Shown here: one piece after another, positions 7,461 to 14,151 of the stretch | Layout of the letters: the number at the start of each line of letters is the position of its first letter | Numbering within the stretch: position 1 is the first letter of the stretch | Source: Methylotenera_A sp031381645 | Lineage (GTDB): Bacteria; Pseudomonadota; Gammaproteobacteria; Burkholderiales; Methylophilaceae | Length of the DNA stretch: 14,151 nucleotides | Direction of reading: 5' to 3' | Assembly (NCBI GenBank): GCA_031381645.1 | Contig: JANMYB010000049.1 | Coordinates: forward strand, 1 to 14,151 | Notes under the pieces: model-generated | Told to the model about the DNA's origin: nothing | Databases searched by the model: none | Seen by the model: the letters and a program-made list of their open reading frames with translations, nothing else | Translations under genes and position numbers: made by a program

Positions 7461-8161
7461 AATAATAGACCGCTTAACATTTCACGCTTTTTACCAAACC
7501 CTTTATGCTTAGTTACTTCAAAACCTACAGTCTGCAAACCGCGTTTGACGTTGCCTGCGCTGGTAAAAGTGGCAAAGGTAGTGCCTGTTTTTGAGAGTCG
7601 TGCCATCTGTGCAAATACTTCGTTGGACCACATGGCCACATTTTTGGCTGGGGCAAAGCCATCCAATAGCCATGCATCGGCGATTTTCGATAGCTGCGGC
7701 AATACGAGTGTAATATCATCGGCCTGCAAGTCAAGCAGGATTTGGCCTGCAGCGACGCTAAATTGATTAGTGCCATTTTTAAGCGTTAAGTATTGCGTAA
7801 TAAATGCTTGCGAAACATCTGTAAATTGTGGCCACAATACATGAGCGCGCGTTAAATCGGCTGGTGAAAGTGGCGTTTTCTCGATACCGATATAGTGCAA
7901 AGTGGCATTTTTAGGTGCTAGCTGTAACCAAAGTGTGCTTACAGCTAGAAAGTTTAAACCTGTACCAAAGCCTGTTTCAATAATTGTAAAGTTGCTTAGC
8001 TTGGCGTTAGAAAAGCGTTGCTGTAGCTGGTTATGGGCAATAAACACATGCTCGGTTTCTGCTAAACCATCATCAGTGTTGAAGTAAACATCATTAAAAT
8101 CAAGTGAGTAGGGCTGATATGGCCCTTTATTTTCGCGCCATTCAATATTTGCAAATTGCAT
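7457..8161 (-). CDS. mnmC1: SAM-dependent mnm5s2U34 tRNA methyltransferase (stand-alone MnmC1, DUF752)
   Basis: A 234-residue protein corresponding to the N-terminal half of E. coli MnmC. It methylates nm5(s2)U34 to mnm5(s2)U34 using S-adenosylmethionine. It shows the family N-terminus DFNDVYFNTDDGLAETEHVF (21-40), the SAM-binding loop ETGFGTGLNFL (62-72), the acidic catalytic region DAWLLDGFAPAKNVAMW (162-178) with Asp167 matching E. coli Asp178, FATFTSAGNVKRGL (196-209), and a C-terminus GFGKKREMLSG matching E. coli GFGRKREMLCG, after which it stops. The gene overlaps mnmC2 by 4 bases. No Shine-Dalgarno is visible before the ATG, but a TATAAT lies 8 bases upstream. The 36-base gap to the Cfa-like gene leaves open whether it belongs to the lipid operon. 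Confidence 0.88.
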   Translation of the reverse strand: MQFANIEWRENKGPYQPYSLDFNDVYFNTDDGLAETEHVFIAHNQLQQRFSNAKLSNFTIIETGFGTGLNFLAVSTLWLQLAPKNATLHYIGIEKTPLSPADLTRAHVLWPQFTDVSQAFITQYLTLKNGTNQFSVAAGQILLDLQADDITLVLPQLSKIADAWLLDGFAPAKNVAMWSNEVFAQMARLSKTGTTFATFTSAGNVKRGLQTVGFEVTKHKGFGKKREMLSGLLL

Positions 8162-8169
8162 AGCGCGTT

Positions 8170-8175
8170 ATTATA
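8170..8175 (-). promoter_or_regulatory. Candidate -10 hexamer for mnmC1-mnmC2, possibly leaderless
   Basis: On the minus strand TATAAT is followed by AACGCGCT and then the mnmC1 ATG. A start 6-7 bases downstream would give an almost leaderless message, in keeping with the absence of a Shine-Dalgarno. No recognisable -35 was found at normal spacing. If real, this would be a separate promoter splitting the tRNA-modification and glycosyltransferase genes from the lipid cluster upstream. Confidence 0.3.
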
Positions 8176-8197
8176 AGCGTGTCACTATGCAAACTCG

Positions 8198-9454
8198 CTA
8201 AAAAAATGCAGGCCTGCGGTTTTGTGGTTTGACTAATAATAGATGCACATCGCCCAACGCGCGCTCGGCAAAGCCGCCTTCGCAATAGCATAAATAAAAT
8301 TCCCACATGCGGATAAACTCTTCTGAATAGCCCAGTTGGCGAACTTGTGCGATATTGGCGAAGAAGTTTTCACGCCATTTGCGTAGCGTGGTGGCGTAAT
8401 GCGGACCGATATCCTCACAATCAAACAGGCGCATATCGGTGGTTTTGGTGATGCTTTGCAACATGGCAGTATTGCTGGGAATATTGGAGCCAGGAAAAAT
8501 ATAGCGCTGAATAAAGTCGACACTGTTTTTTGCTGCCTCAAAGCGTTGGTCGGTAATGGTGATGGCTTGAATCAGCGCTAAACCATCAGATTTAAGTAGG
8601 CTGCTAACTTTAGCAAAATACACATCATAGAATTGATGGCCCACCGCTTCTATCATTTCAATTGAAACTAATTTATCAAACTGTCCTTGTAACTCTCTGT
8701 AATCATTTAATAAAAGTGATACTTTATGTTCAAGTTTTTCGGCTTTAACGCGTATACAAGCTTCTTCATATTGTTGTTTTGAGATGGTGGTGGTGGTGAC
8801 GTGACAGCCATAATTCTTTGCCGCATAAATAGCAAAGCCTCCCCAACCGGTGCCTATTTCTAGCACATGGTCGCTCGGTTTCAAGTCTAATTTATCGCAA
8901 ATGACTTGCAGCTTTTTAAGCGAAGCCGCTTCTAAACTACAATCTGCAGGTGCAAAAATCGCCGCAGAGTACATCATGGTTGGATCTAGCCACAGTTTAA
9001 AAAAATCGTTGCCTAAATCGTAATGCGCGGCAATATTCTTGCGGCTACCATCTTGTGTATTGCGGTTTAAGTAGTGCAGCGTCTTTAAAATGGGCTTGGA
9101 CAGCCACTCAAAACCACCTTCTAATGTATCCATCATGTTTTGGTTGGCTGCGAACAGGCGAATCACATTGGTGAGATTATCTGTCTGCCAATAGCCCAGC
9201 ATATAAGCTTCACCCGCGCCAATGCTGCCACCAAAAGCAACATCGCCGTAAAAATGTGCATCATTGACAATAATCGTTGCGCTCACATTGATTATATTGC
9301 CCGCACCACCAAACTGGTAGCGTTCATCACCGTCTATCAGCGTTAACTGGCCATATGCAAGGTTGGCCAATTTTTTTAGCACTTGCGCCTTTGCAAAAGT
9401 TTGCAGCCAAGCAGCACGTTTTTTTATTTTAAGCGGAGCAGATAGGGTTTCCAT
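8198..9454 (-). CDS. Cfa-like phospholipid fatty-acyl methyltransferase (non-canonical active site)
   Basis: A 418-residue member of the cyclopropane-fatty-acyl-phospholipid synthase family, which uses S-adenosylmethionine on double bonds of membrane phospholipid acyl chains. Visible are an N-terminal lipid-binding region with GSIGAGEAYMLGYW (76-89), AAHYDLGNDFFKLWLDP (142-158), the SAM loop VLEIGTGWGGFA (197-208), IEMIEAVG (265-272) and YLCYCEGGF (387-395). Aligned by eye with E. coli Cfa, Glu239 is Glu269, Tyr317 is Tyr353 and Cys354 is Cys391. However, Cys139 is Ala164 (YSAA for YSCA) and His266 is Gln296 (IQAITI for LHTIGS). These two normally help hold the catalytic bicarbonate. A plain cyclopropane product is thus uncertain, and a methylated olefin as made by UfaM-type enzymes is an alternative. 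It follows DUF1365 and the flavin oxidoreductase, its usual partners. Confidence 0.85.
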   Translation of the reverse strand: METLSAPLKIKKRAAWLQTFAKAQVLKKLANLAYGQLTLIDGDERYQFGGAGNIINVSATIIVNDAHFYGDVAFGGSIGAGEAYMLGYWQTDNLTNVIRLFAANQNMMDTLEGGFEWLSKPILKTLHYLNRNTQDGSRKNIAAHYDLGNDFFKLWLDPTMMYSAAIFAPADCSLEAASLKKLQVICDKLDLKPSDHVLEIGTGWGGFAIYAAKNYGCHVTTTTISKQQYEEACIRVKAEKLEHKVSLLLNDYRELQGQFDKLVSIEMIEAVGHQFYDVYFAKVSSLLKSDGLALIQAITITDQRFEAAKNSVDFIQRYIFPGSNIPSNTAMLQSITKTTDMRLFDCEDIGPHYATTLRKWRENFFANIAQVRQLGYSEEFIRMWEFYLCYCEGGFAERALGDVHLLLVKPQNRRPAFF

Positions 9455-9493
9455 AGTATTTTTTCAGTAGCTTTATATGTTAACTTTGTGTGT

Positions 9494-10270
9494 TTAGTCT
9501 TTGTTAATAGTAAGAGGGTGTGAATAAAAAGGCACCCGTTTTAGCCAGAGCAGTAAGGCGTTCCAGTAAATACCAATGACAACTTTAATGGTCATGAGTG
9601 GGTACTGAATCAGCAATAAATTCAGTCTCTTAGGCGTGATTTCTTGTGCTTGCAAACTTAAAGTGGCACTAAAAATTTCTTGACCGTGCTGAAAATTTTT
9701 CATGTGCACAAAAAGCTGTTTCTCGTGCAGCTTAAACGCCCAGTCATAGTCAATCTCCATCGGCATAAAGGGAGAGACATGAAATTTTTTATCTAGTTTA
9801 AATGCAGTAATCACGCCATTTTTAGTGCTTTTAACTAATTTTTCTGCCGCAAAGTCGTGTACATATGCATAATCTTCGCCCCATGGTGTGTTGGTGATAT
9901 GGGTGACTATGGCTTGCAGGGTTGCGCCATCGGCTTCAAAGCAATAATAGAATGATACGGGGTTAAAGCAATGCCCAAAATAGCGCATATTGGTCAGCAA
10001 ACATACTGCGCCCTGCGCAGGTTTGCTAGTGGCGTTTAAAACCAAATCACTGATTTCACTTTTTAGATTTTTATTAGGGTCACCAAAATAGTCGGCACGT
10101 TTAAAATAGGCAATATTTGGTTTAAGATAGCTCCATAATTTATTGTTTTTAAATAATAAATTAATCTCATCTAAATCTAAATACATCATAAAAGCACGGT
10201 AGCGAAAGCCATGTTTTTTTGGGCTATAGCGCTGGTGCGCCACCCAGCCAGTGTAAATTTTGCTATGCAT
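9494..10270 (-). CDS. DUF1365 family protein, partner of Cfa-like enzymes
   Basis: Read from the ATG at 10270 the product is 258 residues. An upstream ATG at 10312 would add 14 residues (MHWLLCNILRNLWP) but lies 50 bases inside the preceding gene. The chosen start leaves an 8-base overlap (ATGCATAG) and begins with the typical MHSKIYTGWVAHQRY. Family motifs follow: RYSPKKHGFRYRAF (14-27), YLDLDEI (30-36), NMRYFGHCFNPVSFYYCF (94-111), NTPWGEDYAYV (127-137) and FHVSPFMPMEIDYDW (163-177), then a hydrophobic C-terminal part. The family is uncharacterised enzymatically in most bacteria. It is nearly always found beside a Cfa-like methyltransferase and a COG2907 flavoprotein, and in Rhodobacter such clusters contribute to singlet-oxygen stress and furan fatty acid formation. 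Its conserved His residues could suit an oxygen or metal chemistry, but that is speculation. Confidence 0.88.
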   Translation of the reverse strand: MHSKIYTGWVAHQRYSPKKHGFRYRAFMMYLDLDEINLLFKNNKLWSYLKPNIAYFKRADYFGDPNKNLKSEISDLVLNATSKPAQGAVCLLTNMRYFGHCFNPVSFYYCFEADGATLQAIVTHITNTPWGEDYAYVHDFAAEKLVKSTKNGVITAFKLDKKFHVSPFMPMEIDYDWAFKLHEKQLFVHMKNFQHGQEIFSATLSLQAQEITPKRLNLLLIQYPLMTIKVVIGIYWNALLLWLKRVPFYSHPLTINKD

Positions 10271-11513
10271 TGGCCACAAATTTCTCAAAATGTTGCAAAG
10301 CAGCCAGTGCACTTTTTACGCCATCTTCATGAAAACCGTTCAGCCAATAAGCGCCTGCATAGCCAGTGCGGTTTTGCCCACTAATTTCAGCATGCCGAGC
10401 CTGTGCGGCCGCACCAGCTATAGTGTAGACAGGATGTGTGTATTGTAAGCGCTTAATTATTTTGGCAGGGTTGATGTTATCGGTATGGTTAAGCGTCACT
10501 AGAATAGGCTGCGGGCAATCAATATTCTGCAAAATATTCATATTGTAGGTGACTGCAACCTTGCTACTTGGCGTTTTAGGTAAATGGTAGTTCCATGCCG
10601 CCCACGCCAACTTGCGCCTGGGCATTAAACTAGCATCTGTGTGTAAATATACCGTATTTTTTTGGTAGGGAATCGCCCTCAAAATGTCTTGCTCAGCTTG
10701 CGTGGCATCTACCAGCATGCTCAATGCTTCATCGCTGTGGCAGGCAAAAAACACATAATCAAATTGTGCTATTTCGCCGTTTTGCAGAGCAATCTCCACG
10801 TTATTTGCATTGCGCTTAACGTTTTTTACAGGTGTATTGAGCTTAATAGATTGCTTAAACGGCGCAGTGATTGCCTCAACGTATCTGGCCGACCCACCAG
10901 TAATGGTGCGCCATTGCGGTCGATTATTGACACTTAACATGCCATGATGATGAAAAAAACGTACAAAAAATCGCGCAGGAAACTGTAACATCTGCGCTGC
11001 ATCGGTAGACCAAATAGCAGCGCCCATGGGGATGATATATTGGTTGATAAAACGCTGGCCATAATTGTTTTGTGCAAGATAATCGCCCAACGCAATTTCG
11101 CTACGGCTTGTTAATAACGCAAGCGATTGCTTGTTAAAACGCAAAATATCGCTAATCATGCTATAAAAGCTGGGCTTGAATAAGTTGCTGCGCTGTGCGA
11201 ACAAGCTGTTTAAGCTAGTACCGTTATATTCAAAACTAGTCTTTTCACAGCGTACGCTAAAGCTCATCTCGCTGGGTTGCCAAGCAACTTTATGGCTTTC
11301 TAACATGCTAATAAACTCAGGGTAAGTGCGGTCATTGAATACAATAAAGCCAGTGTCTACGGTATATTTTTGATGATCAATTTCAATATCATGCGTATGC
11401 GTGTGGCCGCCAATATGGCTATTAGCCTCATAAACAGTGATGTCGTGGGTTTTGTATAAATGGTGGGCGAGGGTGTTGCCAGCAATGCCTGAACCAATAA
11501 TTGCAATCTTCAT
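10263..11513 (-). CDS. COG2907-type FAD/NAD(P)-binding oxidoreductase (amine oxidase fold)
   Basis: A 416-residue flavoprotein. The N-terminus has the dinucleotide motif GSGIAG (7-12) with Glu29 at the end of the second strand and GGHTHTH (35-41), then VDTGFIVFNDRTYPEF (52-67). ITGGSARYVEAI (204-215) and the C-terminal GYAGAYWLNGFHEDGVKSAL (384-403) complete the FAD-binding halves seen in amine oxidase/phytoene desaturase-like enzymes. COG2907 members are constant companions of DUF1365 and Cfa-like genes, and a lipid substrate (oxidation or desaturation of a methylated acyl chain) is the likely role, by context only. It starts 3 bases after the last base of the desaturase gene and its 3' end overlaps DUF1365 by 8 bases, which indicates one operon. 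No strong Shine-Dalgarno is seen. Confidence 0.85.
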   Translation of the reverse strand: MKIAIIGSGIAGNTLAHHLYKTHDITVYEANSHIGGHTHTHDIEIDHQKYTVDTGFIVFNDRTYPEFISMLESHKVAWQPSEMSFSVRCEKTSFEYNGTSLNSLFAQRSNLFKPSFYSMISDILRFNKQSLALLTSRSEIALGDYLAQNNYGQRFINQYIIPMGAAIWSTDAAQMLQFPARFFVRFFHHHGMLSVNNRPQWRTITGGSARYVEAITAPFKQSIKLNTPVKNVKRNANNVEIALQNGEIAQFDYVFFACHSDEALSMLVDATQAEQDILRAIPYQKNTVYLHTDASLMPRRKLAWAAWNYHLPKTPSSKVAVTYNMNILQNIDCPQPILVTLNHTDNINPAKIIKRLQYTHPVYTIAGAAAQARHAEISGQNRTGYAGAYWLNGFHEDGVKSALAALQHFEKFVANA

Positions 11514-11515
11514 GG

Positions 11516-12457
11516 TTAATTGCTTTGCTTGATATGCGCATTTTTAATGGCAATTGGGACAGTTTTTAAATCCCAAATAATGTTCAGTGCCGCCAATATG
11601 CGTAATCCGTAGTAGGTGAAGTCAATTTCCCACCAGTAAAACCCTTGCTTGGCCGAGCCTGGAAAATGATGGTGGTTGTTATGCCAGCCTTCACCGAGCG
11701 TAATCAGGGCAATTAGCGCATTATTGCGACTGTGGTCGCGCGTGGCGTAGCGACGTTTGCCCCACACATGCGCCAGCGAATTCACGCAAAATGTACCGTG
11801 GTACAGCAATACGGTTGAGAAAATAAATCCCCACACAAATAATTGCAGCCCATTGGTTTGTAGTGCAGGCATAACAATACTGAGTGCCTCGCCAATCCCG
11901 TAGATACTGGCTCCTAGGGCAATGGGTATGATAATGTCGAAACGGTCTAAAAAACGTAGCTCAGGAAAGTGTGCTAACTCATTTACACGCTCTAGCTGCG
12001 TAGAGAAATTGGCGCGTGATAGAAACCAGCCAATATGGCTCCATAAAAAGCCGTGCTGATGCGGTGAGTGCGCATCAATCAACTCGTCCGAATGCGCATG
12101 GTGGTTGCGGTGATGTGATGCCCACCACAAAGGGCCACGTTGCACTGCGGTAGCACCTAATATTGCAAATATAAATTGGCCAATGCGACTAGTTTTGAAG
12201 GCTTTGTGGGCAAAGTAGCGGTGATAAAACGCAGTAATGGCAAACATGCGAATGATATACAACACCACTGCAAACACTAAAGCAAACCAGCTAAATCCTA
12301 CGTAAATAATGCCAAAACAAGCCAAATGCAAAGCCACAAAAGGGATGACCCGCGGCCAATCGATTGCATGATCTGCAATGCTAGTGTTTGCATCATACTG
12401 GCTGTTATCTAGCCAGCCAAATAGAGCGACACGCAATGAATTTAAATGCTTCAGCAT
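11516..12457 (-). CDS. Membrane-bound acyl desaturase (stearoyl-CoA/Delta-9 type)
   Basis: A 313-residue integral membrane di-iron desaturase that would use oxygen and an electron donor to place a cis double bond in saturated acyl chains. The three histidine boxes are intact: HRYFAH at 79-84, HRNHH at 116-120 (in SHHRNHHAHSD) and HNNHH at 259-263 (in GEGWHNNHHHFPGSA). Two hydrophobic hairpins lie around 36-73 with 93-104 and 173-223. The arrangement HX4H, HXXHH, HXXHH with WHNNHH matches the OLE1/DesC class. Length is normal for bacterial members. Being directly upstream of the flavoprotein, DUF1365 and Cfa-like genes, it plausibly supplies the unsaturated acyl substrate that the Cfa-like enzyme methylates. 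No electron-transfer partner gene is seen nearby. Confidence 0.9.
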   Translation of the reverse strand: MLKHLNSLRVALFGWLDNSQYDANTSIADHAIDWPRVIPFVALHLACFGIIYVGFSWFALVFAVVLYIIRMFAITAFYHRYFAHKAFKTSRIGQFIFAILGATAVQRGPLWWASHHRNHHAHSDELIDAHSPHQHGFLWSHIGWFLSRANFSTQLERVNELAHFPELRFLDRFDIIIPIALGASIYGIGEALSIVMPALQTNGLQLFVWGFIFSTVLLYHGTFCVNSLAHVWGKRRYATRDHSRNNALIALITLGEGWHNNHHHFPGSAKQGFYWWEIDFTYYGLRILAALNIIWDLKTVPIAIKNAHIKQSN

Positions 12458-12484
12458 ATATGCATTTCTATTTATTTGTGCGAA

Positions 12485-13036
12485 TTAACGGCGTTGTTCA
12501 GGTGTTTGTTGTGGTGCTTTAATCAGCTTGGTCATGTCATAGCCCCAGCCTTTAATCAGCGCTGTGAGCTTTTCATACTTAGCGTCACTTATTTGCGGTG
12601 TGCGCGCCATCAACCAAACATAATCACGCGCATTACGGGCAATAATGGTGGTTTGGTAAGCCTCGTCTAAATAAGCAATGCGATACTCTGCCTTAATTGG
12701 CCAAATAAACTGCATACCCCATAGCGCGCTTCCAGTATCAGGCCGCACGAAGCCTTTTGGCTCATATTTTTTGGCTTTACCATCAAAACTGCCTTTGTTA
12801 AAGGTAAAGGTGGTGGCAATGGTGCCGTCATCGTTCAGTTTGTAATTTTCAATTGGGTTATAGGCAGCAGTTTCAATCGCAGTTGGAATCACCGCAATCA
12901 CATACCAATCACCCATAAATTTGGCCAAATCAACTTGGCTTACCAGAGGAATTTCATTCATTTTTTGACTCGCGCATCCAGTTGTTAAAATTAAGCAGGC
13001 CAAACAAGCCGCTAAATGATTAAAAGTTTTAAACAT
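12485..13036 (-). CDS. Blc-like bacterial lipocalin, probable outer-membrane lipoprotein
   Basis: A 183-residue protein. The N-terminus has a lipoprotein-type signal with LTTGC (17-21). Cys21 is the probable lipidated residue and Ala22-Ser23 behind it favour outer-membrane sorting. The -3 position is Thr rather than the commoner Leu, so the lipobox is slightly off consensus. The mature part shows the lipocalin GxW signature FMGDWYVIAVIP (40-51), YNPIENYKLNDDGT (59-72), and the C-terminal RDYVWLMARTPQISD (137-151), closely matching Blc (RDYLWILSRTPTISD). Blc binds lysophospholipids and fatty acids and is linked to envelope stress. In this cluster it may bind or shuttle modified or damaged lipids. 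It sits 27 bases before the desaturase gene and 32 bases after the DUF6134-like gene. Confidence 0.88.
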   Translation of the reverse strand: MFKTFNHLAACLACLILTTGCASQKMNEIPLVSQVDLAKFMGDWYVIAVIPTAIETAAYNPIENYKLNDDGTIATTFTFNKGSFDGKAKKYEPKGFVRPDTGSALWGMQFIWPIKAEYRIAYLDEAYQTTIIARNARDYVWLMARTPQISDAKYEKLTALIKGWGYDMTKLIKAPQQTPEQRR

Positions 13037-13068
13037 GTTGGTCTCGCATGGTTATTATTTATGGTTAC

Positions 13069-13692
13069 TTATTTCAGCTTGTAGATAATGTTGTAGCCTT
13101 CTGGTGTCACCGACTTAAGCGCGACCCAATCATTATCTTGGTTGTACCACAGCTCAATATTGAGCTTCTTAACACCTTTTAACGCGCCTGTAATCTTGTA
13201 GTGTGCGGTATCGATTGGTTTGCCTTTCACCTCAGTTTTTGTGGCACCAAGCTTGGTGATGGTGGTGTCTAAATACTCTGCATTCTGTGGATTGAGTAGT
13301 TTACTTTGTGTCAATATTTTCGGGTTCCAGTAGGCAAACGTCATCATGCAAGCGGGCAAGGTTTGTTCTACGCTACCACTTTTAATGTTAAATGCGCCAG
13401 CATCCAATTTTCCGTTTACTTTCGTCACTATTTTATTTTCAATAGTGCTGGCTTCTAGCGCGCTTAAACAATCACCAGCCCATTGTTCTTTAGCGGTGTG
13501 GTCGTATTTGTAAGCCTCGATGAACAACACTTTCACATTAAACTTTGCTTTTGAAGTGAGCGTATTGTCGCTAAGTGTAAAAGTATGCGTGCCGATTTTG
13601 TTTTTATCTAAGTACACATCAAATGCCCACTCTTTTGCCTGCAATAACGGAGTAGCCAACAGCAAACAAGCACCCAAAATTATTATTTTCAT
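13069..13692 (-). CDS. DUF6134-like secreted protein of unknown function
   Basis: A 207-residue protein with a clear signal peptide, hydrophobic core at residues 3-17 and likely signal peptidase I cleavage after LLQA (Ala19). The mature part is predicted mostly beta: WAFDVYLDKNKIGTHTFTL (22-40), AKFNVKVLFIEAYKYDHT (49-66), WAGDCLSALEAST (71-83), LPACMMTFAYWNPKIL (112-127) and a C-terminal WYNQDNDWVALKS. This pattern is what I recall for DUF6134 and is also close to DUF3108. Cys75 and Cys115 could form a disulfide in the periplasm. No catalytic motif is evident. It overlaps the DUF1295 gene by 4 bases (ATGA) and is followed by the lipocalin gene, so it belongs to the lipid module. A periplasmic lipid-binding role is an inference from context. 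Confidence 0.7.
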   Translation of the reverse strand: MKIIILGACLLLATPLLQAKEWAFDVYLDKNKIGTHTFTLSDNTLTSKAKFNVKVLFIEAYKYDHTAKEQWAGDCLSALEASTIENKIVTKVNGKLDAGAFNIKSGSVEQTLPACMMTFAYWNPKILTQSKLLNPQNAEYLDTTITKLGATKTEVKGKPIDTAHYKITGALKGVKKLNIELWYNQDNDWVALKSVTPEGYNIIYKLK

Positions 13693-14151
13693 TTAGTTAA
13701 TTCTCTTTTTAAAGGGCCAGGAAAAAATGCGTTGGTGTTGCGTATGTATTCAGCATAAGCAGGGCGGCGTTCTACGATAGTGCTTTCCAGCAGGGTAACG
13801 CCAGACACTTTCAGCAATAATAGCGTCATTAAAATGGGTGAAATAATTGCCCACCACGCGCCACCAGCTAAAGCAAATAAGTAAAAACCCCACCACACGC
13901 AGCATTCGCCAAAATAATTGGGATGGCGACTATAGCGCCACACGCCAGTATTAAGCACTTTACCCTTGTTATTGGGATTGGCTTTAAAGCGGCTTAGTTG
14001 TAAGTCGGCTAAACTTTCCCATACAAAACCAAATATAAACAATACTAATCCTACATAATCCAAGCCATTCAGAGGCGTGATAGCAGTGATTGCCCCATAC
14101 AGTGAGGCTGAAATAATCCATGCCAGCACTGCTTGCATACCAAAAATGATG
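13689..14151 (-). CDS. DUF1295 (steroid 5-alpha-reductase C-terminal-like) membrane protein, 5' end outside window
   Basis: The frame stays open past the ATG at 14138 to the window edge (residues I-I-F-G precede it), so the gene very likely starts outside; family members are about 260 residues and only about 150 are present here. Visible parts are hydrophobic segments, WESLADLQLSRFKANP (40-55, counted from the internal Met) and the hallmark GVWRYSRHPNYFGE (65-78), followed by WWGFYLFALAGG and a C-terminal PAYAEYIRNTNAFFPGP (126-142). This is the reductase-like fold shared with steroid 5-alpha-reductases and isoprenylcysteine methyltransferases, so an acyl or lipid reductase or methyl transfer role is conceivable. 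Its stop overlaps the DUF6134-like start. DUF1295 genes recur in Cfa-like/DUF1365 clusters. Confidence 0.85.
   Translation of the reverse strand, partial: IIFGMQAVLAWIISASLYGAITAITPLNGLDYVGLVLFIFGFVWESLADLQLSRFKANPNNKGKVLNTGVWRYSRHPNYFGECCVWWGFYLFALAGGAWWAIISPILMTLLLLKVSGVTLLESTIVERRPAYAEYIRNTNAFFPGPLKRELTK

Noticed and set aside
7440..7475. A sequencing frameshift splitting a single mnmC gene
   Set aside because: Joining the frames would give almost no linker between the domains, whereas the separate proteins end and begin exactly at their natural domain borders with a standard ATGA overlap.
9455..13068. ECF sigma/RpoE-ChrR type promoter (TGATC-like -35) ahead of lipid genes
   Set aside because: I found no such motif in the intergenic gaps by eye. 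The only TGATCA noticed in this part, near 11373, is inside a coding region. Any such promoter would more likely lie beyond the right edge.

Overview
The window looks like a chromosomal segment from a Gram-negative proteobacterium with AT-leaning DNA. The DapC type, PilU, MnmC and protein wording resemble betaproteobacteria, possibly Methylophilaceae such as Methylotenera. The taxon is an inference from protein similarity recalled from memory. No mobile element, phage gene, tRNA, rRNA or CRISPR array was seen, and no gene-free stretch exceeds 100 bases.

Layout, left to right. (1) 1-1092, plus strand: the 3' end of an unrecognised gene, then a polytopic DUF2157-like membrane protein. (2) 1102-2283, minus: dapC (lysine/peptidoglycan precursor aminotransferase), divergent from (3) 2311-3192, plus: an EamA/DMT-family transporter. 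(4) 3194-14151: an unbroken minus-strand run of eleven genes, read here in transcription order from the right edge. First come DUF1295 (cut by the edge), a DUF6134-like secreted protein, a lipocalin lipoprotein, a membrane fatty acid desaturase, a COG2907-type FAD oxidoreductase, a DUF1365 protein and a Cfa-like methyltransferase. Then come mnmC1 and mnmC2 (tRNA wobble-uridine modification, encoded as two genes), a TPR/OGT-like glycosyltransferase, and pilU.

The seven genes on the right form a compact lipid-modification module. The desaturase would install a double bond and the Cfa-like enzyme would methylate it. The flavin oxidoreductase and DUF1365 protein are the classic partners of Cfa-like enzymes in singlet-oxygen/ChrR-type and furan-fatty-acid clusters. 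The lipocalin, DUF6134-like protein and DUF1295 membrane protein look like envelope-side accessory functions. Compared with E. coli Cfa, the Cfa-like enzyme has Ala in place of the active-site Cys and Gln in place of the active-site His, while Glu, Tyr and the second Cys remain. This suggests a product other than a plain cyclopropane.

Other points of interest are the split mnmC with a 4-base ATGA overlap, an OGT-like glycosyltransferase directly upstream of a pilU that has no adjacent pilT, and perfect TATAAT hexamers only 7-8 bases before the ATG of dapC and mnmC1, both of which lack a visible Shine-Dalgarno sequence.
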